The notes below the pieces were generated by a model, which was not told where the DNA came from, made no database searches, and saw nothing but the letters and a program-made list of their open reading frames with translations. From M3007 sp031425035 (lineage in GTDB: Bacteria; Bacteroidota; Bacteroidia; Chitinophagales; Saprospiraceae), in the NCBI GenBank assembly GCA_031425035.1, contig JANPIN010000069.1:1-64000 (forward strand): a stretch of 64,000 nucleotides of DNA. Reading direction: 5' to 3'. How positions within the stretch are numbered: position 1 is the first letter of the stretch; every line of letters begins with the position of its first letter. Positions 26,612 to 35,749 of this stretch are shown here, piece by piece. A program made the position numbers and the translations under genes.

Positions 26612-27793
26612 TCATTCCACCACGCCCCGATATAGTTCAGCCAGGTGCAGCGCCGCGTTTTTCACGTCGAAATTGGCTGCCACGTGCTGCCGCGCGGCCG
26701 CACTAAATGCCTGATATTCCGTATTTTCCATCCAGTAAAACCGCTCGATGTATTGACTCAGCGCGAGGAAATCATGCTCCGTCGCGAGCAGCCCGGTTCG
26801 TCCATGCTGTACCGCCGCCGGGATGTTAAAATGCAGGGTGGAAATAACCGGCAAACCCGTCGCCTGTGCTTCCAGGATGAGCACCGGCGTATCCTCGTGG
26901 TCGCCGTCGGGAGCATGGCAGCTGGGATGAATAAAAACGTCGAACCCACCGAAAAATGCCGCCAGTTGCCGGTGATCCACGAAGTCCAGCCAGATGACCC
27001 GCTGCTCCAGCTGATGTGCCTGTATAAATTGCTGCACCTCCTGCACCAAAGCCGCATTCACGCGTTCACCGACCAATGTAAGCTGTAGGTCAGGGCAATG
27101 GGTCAGCGCCATACGAAAGGCTTCCAGGGTGTCCAGATGCCCTTTTTTAGCGGTAAAACTGGCGACCTGCAACAGATGCAGCTGCCCGGACTTTTTTTCC
27201 CGTTTTTGAAATGGAAAATGTTCCAGTCGCGGACTGGGCGGTACCACCGCGAGTTTATCCGCCGGGCAACCCAGTGCGATCAACCGCTCGCGGCCAACTT
27301 CGGAAGCGGCAATGACGCGGGCGGCATCGGCAAAAAGCCGGCGATATTTTTCCAGGTAAATGGGGCGTAAATTGGGCAGTTTGGTATAATCAAAGCCGTA
27401 GAAACTGACCACCAGCGGCCGGTTCAGGCGTTTTGCCAGCGGCAAATACAAACATCCGATCGGGCCGAAATGCGCGTGCAGCACGTCGGGCGGGTTGTTT
27501 TTTAAATGAAAATACAACCAGGCGGCATAGGTCGGTACATACCGCTGTGTAGCGATGAACAGGCGCAACCAACGCGGATGCGCGAATTCGGATTCCACTT
27601 TTGGCAACAACCAGCGCTGCGGCGGAAAAGGATGGTAGTGAAAAAGCGGGTTGAAATACGGCCCCTGCACGATCCAGGGCGCCGCCACCTCTACCTGCGT
27701 GGCAGGCAAATGGGCCAGCAACTGCTCCACCCAGCTCAACGTGGAAGGCAGATAAAAATCGAAGAGCTGTAGTGTTTTCAGCGGTTGTTTCAT
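26612..27793 (-). CDS. GT4-family glycosyltransferase (second of pair)
   Basis: This 393-residue enzyme starts at 27793 (MKQPLKTLQLFDFYLPS); the preceding longer frame is the shadow of the upstream gene. It has a GT-B fold with the GT4 hallmarks: HAHFGPIGCL in the N-lobe, a QVASFTAKKGHLDTLEAF nucleotide-sugar lobe entry, and the HPSCHAPDGDHEDTPVLILEA Glu-containing C-lobe signature (quoted in parts). It probably adds a hexose to a lipid-linked or surface glycan, similar to colanic-acid enzymes. Its start overlaps the preceding stop by four bases (ATGA). Confidence 0.85.
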   Translation of the reverse strand: MKQPLKTLQLFDFYLPSTLSWVEQLLAHLPATQVEVAAPWIVQGPYFNPLFHYHPFPPQRWLLPKVESEFAHPRWLRLFIATQRYVPTYAAWLYFHLKNNPPDVLHAHFGPIGCLYLPLAKRLNRPLVVSFYGFDYTKLPNLRPIYLEKYRRLFADAARVIAASEVGRERLIALGCPADKLAVVPPSPRLEHFPFQKREKKSGQLHLLQVASFTAKKGHLDTLEAFRMALTHCPDLQLTLVGERVNAALVQEVQQFIQAHQLEQRVIWLDFVDHRQLAAFFGGFDVFIHPSCHAPDGDHEDTPVLILEAQATGLPVISTLHFNIPAAVQHGRTGLLATEHDFLALSQYIERFYWMENTEYQAFSAAARQHVAANFDVKNAALHLAELYRGVVE

Positions 27794-28917
27794 CGTCCCG
27801 CCGTCTGTTGCAGGGCCATATATACCTGATCGGCTGCCGTCTGCCAACTGAATTTTTCCCGCTGCCGGCGGCCATGCTCGACGAGTTTTTGGCCGAAAGC
27901 GCGATCGGTCCATAGCTTTTCTAGTCCCTCACTAATGCTGGTTTCCGAATAGGGATCCACCAGTAGTGCCGCTTCGCCCGCCACCTCGGGCAGACAGGTG
28001 GCATTGGCCGCCAGCACCGGCGTATCGGTATGCATGGCCTCCAGCATAGGCAGCCCGAAACCTTCGCTCATGGATACATAGGTGATGGCCAGGGCGGCGG
28101 CCGTCAACCGGAACAAATCCGCCTCGGATACGTAGCCCAAAAAGTGGATGTCGGCTTTGGCGCGCGACTGCTCGTAAGCCTGGGTGACTTCGCCGGTCTG
28201 CCAGGCCATGCGACCCGCTAAAAGCAGTTTTGCCGGCGCTACGGTCCGGCTTTTGAACTGATCGAAGGCCCGGATCAAACGTGGTATATTCTTGCGCGGA
28301 TGAATGGCCCCGGTGTAAAAAAAGTAGTCCTGGTGCTGGGAAAACTGCGCCCGAACGGCCTGTTTTTCCGCATCGTCAAGGGGCACGAACCCATCGCGGC
28401 TGCCATTATAGGCCACCGAAACGCGTTCAGGCCCAACACCACCGGTTTGGATAATGTCTTGCCGCACATACTCGCTGACCGTCAGAATATGGTCGGCGCG
28501 CTGCATGAATTTCGGTAAATAATGCTGGTAATAGGTCCGGGTCATCCAGGGAATGCCCTCCGGCTGATGCAGCGGCACGAGGTCGTGTATCGTCACCACC
28601 GTCGGTGTTTGGGTCCGGAGGCTCACGTAGGCATCCGGGGAGAAAAATACGTCGGCGCCCCAGTGTTGCAGCGCCTGCGGAACGGATTGCTCGAACCACC
28701 ACCACCACAAAAACGGATGGCGGGCAGGCGGAAAAAGCACCCTGGGCGTCACGTTTTCCGCATACACGAAACGGGGATCGAAAGGCCGGTCGAACAGAAA
28801 CAGGAACTCGTCTTCCGGGTGCTGATCGACCAGGCGACGGGCAATTTCATGGGTATACCAGCCAAATCCTTCGAGTTGTTTGGGCAGTAAAAAACGGGTA
28901 TTCACGGCTATTCTCAT
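27790..28917 (-). CDS. GT4-family glycosyltransferase (first of pair)
   Basis: This 375-residue GT-B enzyme has TVVTIHDLVPLHQPEG in the N-lobe, YNGSRDGFVPL, the lobe junction YTGAIHPRKNIPRLIRAF, and a C-lobe signature MSEGFGLPMLEAMHTDTPV with the catalytic Glu pair. It resembles mannosyltransferases of the GT4 type. It starts one base after the PorU2-like gene's stop (28919-28921) and overlaps the next GT gene, so the three genes form one coupled unit. The donor and acceptor sugars are unknown. Confidence 0.85.
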   Translation of the reverse strand: MRIAVNTRFLLPKQLEGFGWYTHEIARRLVDQHPEDEFLFLFDRPFDPRFVYAENVTPRVLFPPARHPFLWWWWFEQSVPQALQHWGADVFFSPDAYVSLRTQTPTVVTIHDLVPLHQPEGIPWMTRTYYQHYLPKFMQRADHILTVSEYVRQDIIQTGGVGPERVSVAYNGSRDGFVPLDDAEKQAVRAQFSQHQDYFFYTGAIHPRKNIPRLIRAFDQFKSRTVAPAKLLLAGRMAWQTGEVTQAYEQSRAKADIHFLGYVSEADLFRLTAAALAITYVSMSEGFGLPMLEAMHTDTPVLAANATCLPEVAGEAALLVDPYSETSISEGLEKLWTDRAFGQKLVEHGRRQREKFSWQTAADQVYMALQQTAGR

Positions 28918-28918
28918 T

Positions 28919-31900
28919 TCAGCGCATCAACACCATTTTGCCGAAGCCATGCTTGAAAAAACCGTCCGCCTGCTCATTATTGAACAGGTCAAAGTCGGAA
29001 CCGTCGGTTTTTTTCGCCACCACCCGGTACAAATACACGCCATTGGCCAGTTGATCGCCGTACTCGTCCTTACCGTCCCAGCAAAAATCACTGCGGTGGG
29101 TGCCGGCCCGCAGGTCGCCAAACTCGGCGTTGGTAATTTCACGGACCACGCGACCGCTCACGGTCATGATCTGAATTTTAAAACTCGCCGGCGTTTCCGC
29201 TCCCGTCATGGTATAAATAAAACAGGTCGAGGTCGAAAAGGGGTTCGGGTAATTCAGCACATTCGACAGCGACGATTTGGTAATGACTTTGAAGGTCACC
29301 GAATAGTCCACAGCCGCCGATAAATTGCCCGAGGCGTCGCGGCCGTTGACCTGCAGCCGGTAGTCGCCGTCCTGCTGCAGACTTGGGCGCCATTCTAAAC
29401 GCGCCTGATTCTTCTTATCCAGATGATCGCCGCTGGCGGGAATGAACAACAGATCCGGATCGTTGAAAGGCAGCAAACGAGTCGACCCATCAGGCCAGCG
29501 TACGGACAGGCGGAAGGTGGCCGTATCCTGCAGGGCCAGGAATTTATTGTCGTCTTTCAGCGTGATCACCACCTCCGGACGCGGAGAAATGAGGTCGCCG
29601 TCGAGGATGTGGGTGCCGTCGAAAGTAACGTCCAGCAGCGGGTTGCGCTTGTCGCCCTGCACGAAGAAGTCGCGGAAGGCTACGTTATTGAAATGGTAGA
29701 GTTCCGGCTGGTTCTTGTCGGGATTTACGTCGACCGACAGGCGATTTTTGCCTTGCAGCAACAGGGTAGGCAAGCTGAAATTTGTGTGGATCGAATCGCC
29801 GGGCGGCAGGGCCTTATATTTTCGCAGGTAGTTCGTGCCCACGCCATTCGCATTTTCCACCCGGTAGCGGACCAGGATGGAATCCATCGGCAGGGCGGAA
29901 ATATTCGTGTAGGCGATGGCATTTTTCAACACCTCGCCCTGCTGCAGGGTATCGCCGTAAAATTCATAAAAAGCGTTGGGATGCAGCGCGCCTTCCGGTA
30001 CCGGCTGATAAATGATCCGGAAATAGTGGGGCTGGGAAACCGTACGGCGCATACTGTCCACGGCTTCGTAGCGCAGTTTCAGGTAGGGGAACTGTACCGC
30101 CGAAATGCTGCTCAGGCTCGTATCGTACGAAGTTTGCAGCCGCATCAGCAGCGTATCGGGCTGCCCTGCCCGGTAGCCCAGCACGGCTACCCAGTTGCGT
30201 TCCTGTACATCGTCGTTATTATCGCGGCGCCAGTGCACGGCCGACCAACTTTTTGCCGGCCCGATCGGCGGACTTTGCATGGCGCCGGTATACCATTTAG
30301 CCGGGAAACTGATCCGGCGGTTGACAGAGGAATCGGGGTGGCTAACCAACGTATCCCAGACGGAGAATTCTGGATGGCCAACTCTGAACATAATGCCGTA
30401 TGGATACGGCGGATCGGTGCTGTTTTGCAGTTCCCGCACGTGTTTCGCGCCCAATCCTTCGAGTACCTGAAACAGGTTTTTACCGTAGGTAATAGAATCG
30501 GCAGCCCATTTACGGGGCGCATACCCTTCCAAATCGGTGTTATAATTGACAGTCAGCAAACCGACATACGCATTGGGTTGCAAACCATTTTGCAGGAATT
30601 GCATCAGTTTAATACGTTGGAGCGAATCCCGGGTATCATACCAAAAACAAATGTTTGCCGAACCAGGCGTCGGGTTATTATCGGCGCCCGGCGGGTTTTT
30701 AATATAATGCCCGGAATTGGGATCGTACTGCATGATGACCACCCCGCGGCTGACGCCATTGTTATTCCACCAGAAGTCGGAAGTAATGCCTTCCGAAAAA
30801 TTATTCATCAGACCGGGCATCTTCAGGCCGGCGGGATTCCGGTAAGCCACGTTCATAAAATAAAAAGCCCCATCATCGCTGAACTCCAGTCCGGTCACCT
30901 GGCTTTTTATCTGCATGGTCGTCAGGTCGTTCTGAATGTACTGGCCATAGTGTGACTGGTTCCAGCCACCCGCCTGCCCGGTCAGGTAGAGGAAGGAACT
31001 GCCATGCCAGGCCACTGTTTGACCCACCAGGCTATCGCGGGCGACGCGCCAGAAATATACGGTGCTATCGATCCAGGGCATTTCGGGATCCCAGCGCAGC
31101 AGGCCGCTTTGTTGCATCAGTTCGCCGGATTTGCGCAGCGGACTGGAAAAATCCTGCACGGTATCGATCTCAAATAAATAACGGACCGGCGCAGGCCGCA
31201 GCGTCAGGGAGGAGGCGTACAGACTAGGTTTAATGCCAACAATGCCGAAATTTTCGGGCAAAACCGGCTGTACATCATCGGTATAAAAGTAAATGGACAG
31301 GCCCTTTTGACCCGAGGCATCTTCCACCACATTATTCAGTTCGGCCGCACCGGGCGTCTCCGCGATCTGATTCTCCGGATCGACTTCGATGAACAGGCGC
31401 GAATAGCCGACTTTATTATTGGCCGTCGGCAGGGTGTAGTGCATGGAACGGCTCACGGCAGGGGCGTCTATACTGTCGAGGGCAAGCAGGCGCAAACTGT
31501 TGTCGGCTAGCTGCTGGGTTATTTTCAAGCCTATTTTACCGCCGACATTTTTCCCCACATTGACCAGTTTGAAATCCAGGTCGTAACTGTTGCGGTCGAT
31601 GCTGACCGGGTTGGGGTTAATGGTCACCGCCTGCGGATCGATCAGGAAATCCGGGCCGGTAATATGGTGTAAATACACGGCCGGATCGCCCTGTAGCTGC
31701 ATCTGGTGCGCCATGGCGATCAGACTGGGATAGTTGCTGTTTTCCAGCGTGCCGATGGTATTCGCGATGGTTTCCCCCAGGCTATGTCCGTAGTCGGCAC
31801 CGCCCATACGCTGGTAAAAACTTTGTCCGAAAGCCAGCAGGGAGTTGGTCAGTCCAAAATTGACCGGCGCCAGATAAGCCAGTGCGCCTTTGTCCCGGGT

Positions 31901-33934
31901 CAATACGAAATTTTCCCCCAGTCCGGGCGTCGGATTGGAACAAAAGCCCGAAAAGCAGCCCATAATAAGCATGAACGGATAGTGCCCCTTGTTCTGATAA
32001 CTTTCGGCGGTGCGTATGTCGTAGTCCAGGTTATACGGTGAGGAGTGGCCAAAAATCATCCAGGTGGATAAGCCCTCATCAACGGCTTTTTTCACCCGGT
32101 CAAACGCCGTCAGTTGAATGGGGTCATTGGAGCTTTTATAAAATGTCTGCACCTCTGCCCCAAAAGCATTGTTCGTAATCTCGTCGGTCATGACCTGCAC
32201 ATAACTTTTAATACCCGCCTGTTCCTCGGCCAGGCCGCCGCTGATATGCAGTATTTTTTTTAATCCCGCCTTGTCTTCGATGGTTTGCTGACCGCTCGCC
32301 AGTACCTGTTCATGGTCGATCACTTTATCCAGGTAATTTCGGATTTCCTGCGGTTTGGTTACTGCCAGTCGACCGATCGGGAAAATCGGTTTGACGATCT
32401 GGTTGCCGCGCATTACGTACTGTAGGTCCGAACCCGGCGTACCATAATTCGGCAGGAAAAACAGCTTTTTGTCCAGCGTTTGCTGCTGGGCCGACGTACG
32501 GAAATCTTTGTAGTCCAAACCCTTGCCAATCAACAGGATATAGCGCGGCACGGACTGATTTTTATGCAGGTAATAACAGAAGTTGCGGATGGAAAAGGGG
32601 TGATAGTAAATGCCGTAAGCGAACTGCTCATACAGTTCATTTATATCCACCACCAAAGACTGATAACTGCCCCCGGCCATGCTGGCCCGGTAGTCGGCAT
32701 AGGCCTTAACCTGGTCGTTATTGGTGGCATCTTTCCACAGGGTCGGGTGGGAAATGATGACGAAACCGGAGGCATCAGCGGCGTAGTTATGGAATTGAAT
32801 GGCCGAGAGCTGGGTCACGGACGTCGTGCCCGGTGCACCGCTGATCATGATCCGGCGTTTAACGCTACTGGCCGGCAGCAGCACTTTCAGCACATTGCCG
32901 TCGATCACCGGCACCAGACGCTGCTGGTTGGTGAGATCATAGAGTACCGCCAGAGTACCCGGGTTTATGCCGGTTATTTCCAGATATTTGGCCGCAGGCG
33001 AAGCATCCAGTTCAAAAATCGCGGTGTTTTCTCCGCCAAAATCAAAGGTACGCGGATAGCGAAGTTCCACACCGGCGAGGCTATGGCGGTCGTTGCTGAC
33101 GCCCTGGGAGTTCAATTCCACTTTCAGTTGCTGCTGCAGCAGGCTCAGGGGCAGGCTGAACGTGGGCGAGAGCACTTTAAAACCGCTGAATTCATCGTCC
33201 AGATAGGTCGAATCATTCAGCCGGATCACGGTTTTATGCGAACCCAGATTATACCCGTAACGCAGGTACACGGCGGCGGCGGGTCCGCTACTGTACACGT
33301 TTTTCGGACTCAGATTAACGTTCGTGACCGATTCCGGCTCCTTGCCGAAACCTTCGCCATCGAACCAGGAATAGGTCACATCATACCCAACCGTACGTTT
33401 CAGCGCAGCCGAATTGTAGGTTTCCAGCAGGTTGTACCAGCAAAAGGGTTCTTTGGCCGGCACCGTACTCAGGTCGTTGGGCAGGGTGGTATAACGCGCG
33501 GCCGGCCCGGTATTTTGCCAGCTCAAATAATAGGTGGTCGTATCGTTGAACATGCTGTACCAGGGATTCAGCATTTCTTCCTCCGGCTTGGTAAACAGGT
33601 ACTGGTCGATGGCGCCGCGGTTCGCTTCCCCGTAAAATTCCAGGTAATCATTGCTGCCCATGGTGCCCGCTGTAGATACATAGACTGGCACCTGGCGGCC
33701 GTAGCGGTACAGTTGCAAGGCCTGCCCGTTGAGCGCGGCGGGCAGGCCCTGACTCAGCATTTGCGGGTAATTCAGGCGGTACAAACCGTCTTTGGCTACT
33801 TTGATCCGAAAATAAGTCTGGTTATAATCGATCCATTCATTGCCGTACAGGGTATCCGTACCACTTACTATTTGACCTTTCAAACTGGCATGCAGACAGC
33901 TTAAAAAGATTACAACGGACAAAAAACGCAGCAT
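28919..33934 (-). CDS. PorU2-like type IX secretion sortase, C25 peptidase
   Basis: This 1671-residue protein starts at 33934 (MLRFLSVVIFLSCLHASLKG, a signal peptide). It is related to gingipain/C25 peptidases and PorU-type sortases. The catalytic dyad candidates are His630 in IFGHSSP and Cys660 in IMGCFSGFCSNP. Large beta-sandwich domains occupy the region after about 760, and the C-terminus has a FlgD-like Ig segment (YPNPFSTST...WDGKDEYGDQLANGVYLYRV). PorU cleaves the C-terminal signal of T9SS cargo and attaches it to A-LPS; PorU2 members are longer and less studied. Its C-terminal domain suggests it may itself be T9SS cargo. It is coupled to two GT4 genes. Confidence 0.8.
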   Translation of the reverse strand: MLRFLSVVIFLSCLHASLKGQIVSGTDTLYGNEWIDYNQTYFRIKVAKDGLYRLNYPQMLSQGLPAALNGQALQLYRYGRQVPVYVSTAGTMGSNDYLEFYGEANRGAIDQYLFTKPEEEMLNPWYSMFNDTTTYYLSWQNTGPAARYTTLPNDLSTVPAKEPFCWYNLLETYNSAALKRTVGYDVTYSWFDGEGFGKEPESVTNVNLSPKNVYSSGPAAAVYLRYGYNLGSHKTVIRLNDSTYLDDEFSGFKVLSPTFSLPLSLLQQQLKVELNSQGVSNDRHSLAGVELRYPRTFDFGGENTAIFELDASPAAKYLEITGINPGTLAVLYDLTNQQRLVPVIDGNVLKVLLPASSVKRRIMISGAPGTTSVTQLSAIQFHNYAADASGFVIISHPTLWKDATNNDQVKAYADYRASMAGGSYQSLVVDINELYEQFAYGIYYHPFSIRNFCYYLHKNQSVPRYILLIGKGLDYKDFRTSAQQQTLDKKLFFLPNYGTPGSDLQYVMRGNQIVKPIFPIGRLAVTKPQEIRNYLDKVIDHEQVLASGQQTIEDKAGLKKILHISGGLAEEQAGIKSYVQVMTDEITNNAFGAEVQTFYKSSNDPIQLTAFDRVKKAVDEGLSTWMIFGHSSPYNLDYDIRTAESYQNKGHYPFMLIMGCFSGFCSNPTPGLGENFVLTRDKGALAYLAPVNFGLTNSLLAFGQSFYQRMGGADYGHSLGETIANTIGTLENSNYPSLIAMAHQMQLQGDPAVYLHHITGPDFLIDPQAVTINPNPVSIDRNSYDLDFKLVNVGKNVGGKIGLKITQQLADNSLRLLALDSIDAPAVSRSMHYTLPTANNKVGYSRLFIEVDPENQIAETPGAAELNNVVEDASGQKGLSIYFYTDDVQPVLPENFGIVGIKPSLYASSLTLRPAPVRYLFEIDTVQDFSSPLRKSGELMQQSGLLRWDPEMPWIDSTVYFWRVARDSLVGQTVAWHGSSFLYLTGQAGGWNQSHYGQYIQNDLTTMQIKSQVTGLEFSDDGAFYFMNVAYRNPAGLKMPGLMNNFSEGITSDFWWNNNGVSRGVVIMQYDPNSGHYIKNPPGADNNPTPGSANICFWYDTRDSLQRIKLMQFLQNGLQPNAYVGLLTVNYNTDLEGYAPRKWAADSITYGKNLFQVLEGLGAKHVRELQNSTDPPYPYGIMFRVGHPEFSVWDTLVSHPDSSVNRRISFPAKWYTGAMQSPPIGPAKSWSAVHWRRDNNDDVQERNWVAVLGYRAGQPDTLLMRLQTSYDTSLSSISAVQFPYLKLRYEAVDSMRRTVSQPHYFRIIYQPVPEGALHPNAFYEFYGDTLQQGEVLKNAIAYTNISALPMDSILVRYRVENANGVGTNYLRKYKALPPGDSIHTNFSLPTLLLQGKNRLSVDVNPDKNQPELYHFNNVAFRDFFVQGDKRNPLLDVTFDGTHILDGDLISPRPEVVITLKDDNKFLALQDTATFRLSVRWPDGSTRLLPFNDPDLLFIPASGDHLDKKNQARLEWRPSLQQDGDYRLQVNGRDASGNLSAAVDYSVTFKVITKSSLSNVLNYPNPFSTSTCFIYTMTGAETPASFKIQIMTVSGRVVREITNAEFGDLRAGTHRSDFCWDGKDEYGDQLANGVYLYRVVAKKTDGSDFDLFNNEQADGFFKHGFGKMVLMR

Positions 33935-33950
33935 TTTGAGATATTTTGGA

Positions 33951-33958
33951 CAAAAATA
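33951..33958 (-). promoter_or_regulatory. -7 box for the PorU2/GT4 operon
   Basis: TATTTTTG on the minus strand fits TAnnTTTG, 17 bp before the start at 33934. No clear -33 TTG at the standard distance. Confidence 0.4.
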
Positions 33959-34045
33959 AAGCAAACTGATCAATGATTACTGTCCCTTTCTTGCATAAGG
34001 TAAAGATTGGACCTTTTGCCAGGGGTCTATTAACCCGCTGCATGC

Positions 34046-35749
34046 TTAGGGAGCCAGGTAGTGAATATGGAAATAACTGGTGTCCAGTTGAGCTATATAC
34101 GTACGTAGAAAATAGGTGTATAAGACTTCGGGCTGCTGATTTTTGGTCACCAAAGCGGGTACGTACAAGGCTTTAAATTGCTTATCCAGATGAATATGAT
34201 TCAAAGCCCGTCCAACAAAAATATTTGAATAATTTGGCAGCTCATCGTAGACAACCAGGCCAACCGTATCGGTTAAAAACAAGGTTGGGCACATCAGATC
34301 GGGCCGTTGTGTATAAAAAACTTCCCGGTTGAAGGAACCATGGTTTTTGGGCCGGTCAGTCGGTTTGACCGCCTGCGCATGGGCCATGGCAATATTGTTC
34401 AAACCCAGCAGGTCCAAAGTCGGACCGGCGTATGCATAGGCCACGCCACCGGCACAGAAAGCGCCGAGTACCGGTTTAGGCTGAACATTTTCGAAAAAAG
34501 CATTGAGTTGCGCGCCTATCTGGCGTCCCTCCCGGGCAATCTTATACTCTTGCATCAGTGGCGTACTGGCCGTAGGATATTCATAACATCGAAACTGGTT
34601 GGGCAAAAACAGAACCACGATCACAAAAAGCACACTTTGCAGTAAACGTTTCGATTTTGCCGGAAAGAAACGGACAGGTAATTGAAAATCAGTAAAGTAT
34701 AAGTAAGTAAAGGTCAGAAAGGTAAGGGGGAAGACCGGTTGCAGCACGCGTCCCAAAAAAAAATGATCGCCACCGGTGATTAATGGCAATAGTGGATTGA
34801 TCAGACTAATAATTATCAGGATTGCTAGGGGCATTTCCCGGGCAGTCAGGCGATTGCTTCGCCAGATCCGCCACAACCAGCCGAGCGACCAGGCGTACAT
34901 GACTAGTAACATCGGGTTATTATGCCGTATAAACCTGACTACGTAAAACAAGCCTTCCCGGGCGTTGTCTATCGTTGAGGAAGATACTTTGGCGTAGTAC
35001 GTATTGGGAAATGGATAGCCGAAATACCACAGACGCCAACTCATCAACGCAGCCAGCGTACAACCGGCCAGGATGCATGCCGGCAGATTATGGCGTACCG
35101 CATCGGACCAGGCAAATGCCGTCAGCCGGAACCGAATAATTCTTAAAACAAGTAGTATAGGTGCCCATAACATGCTCTCGGGCCGGGTCAGTATTAAGAG
35201 TACTAGTAAACCGCCGAAAAACAGGTCATTCATTTGACCCTGTGTTGATGTTCCTGTAGGGTTACGCCCGGCTTGCAGGCTTGTTACGCATAATAAAAGT
35301 GACCACAAAGGTGTCTCCATTTGTGGTAATAAGGTCCAATCGAAATAACCGGAAATAATTAATAGGCATAGGCAAAAGAATACATGGTAATAATGCAGAC
35401 CGCGCCGGTCAAATAAATTATTTAATTCTATATTTAGTATTATAAGTAAGCAGTTTATCATACATACACTGGTTATCAACAAGGCCCATTCGGGATGAAT
35501 AAATATTTTATAATACACAGCACCGATCAACACCCAAAGTAAAGAAGTGAATCCTTCTACCTTTTCTCCACCTATCTGATAAACAAACCCATGGCCTTGT
35601 GCTAAATTACGCATATACACCTGATAAATATTCGCATCGTCTATACCAATTAGCGGACGGTCGTAACATATCCATAAAAAATAAAAAGCCAGCCAAATAA
35701 AAGCAGTGGAAAAAACTATGATGGAATAATTATGGTGTTTAGCAGCCAT
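34046..35749 (-). CDS. GT-C membrane glycosyltransferase, AftB-like
   Basis: This 567-residue protein has about 11 transmembrane segments and the extracytoplasmic loop DDANIYQVYMRNLAQGHGF and EKVEGFTSLLW, which resembles GT-C enzymes such as the mycobacterial arabinosyltransferase AftB (DD motif near the first loop, EGY/EGF). It likely uses a polyprenyl-phosphate sugar at the outer face of the inner membrane. The first base of its start codon coincides with the last of the preceding gene's stop codon (TAATG arrangement), so it is translationally coupled to the gene at 35749-37101. The exact sugar is unknown. Confidence 0.7.
   Translation of the reverse strand: MAAKHHNYSIIVFSTAFIWLAFYFLWICYDRPLIGIDDANIYQVYMRNLAQGHGFVYQIGGEKVEGFTSLLWVLIGAVYYKIFIHPEWALLITSVCMINCLLIILNIELNNLFDRRGLHYYHVFFCLCLLIISGYFDWTLLPQMETPLWSLLLCVTSLQAGRNPTGTSTQGQMNDLFFGGLLVLLILTRPESMLWAPILLVLRIIRFRLTAFAWSDAVRHNLPACILAGCTLAALMSWRLWYFGYPFPNTYYAKVSSSTIDNAREGLFYVVRFIRHNNPMLLVMYAWSLGWLWRIWRSNRLTAREMPLAILIIISLINPLLPLITGGDHFFLGRVLQPVFPLTFLTFTYLYFTDFQLPVRFFPAKSKRLLQSVLFVIVVLFLPNQFRCYEYPTASTPLMQEYKIAREGRQIGAQLNAFFENVQPKPVLGAFCAGGVAYAYAGPTLDLLGLNNIAMAHAQAVKPTDRPKNHGSFNREVFYTQRPDLMCPTLFLTDTVGLVVYDELPNYSNIFVGRALNHIHLDKQFKALYVPALVTKNQQPEVLYTYFLRTYIAQLDTSYFHIHYLAP

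Noticed and set aside
29423..30955. 510-aa open frame opposite the PorU2-like gene
   Set aside because: Shadow of the longer real gene, which has clear catalytic motifs; the product has no recognisable domain.
32480..33904. 474-aa open frame opposite the PorU2-like gene
   Set aside because: Same reason; it is antisense to the N-terminal part of the peptidase gene.
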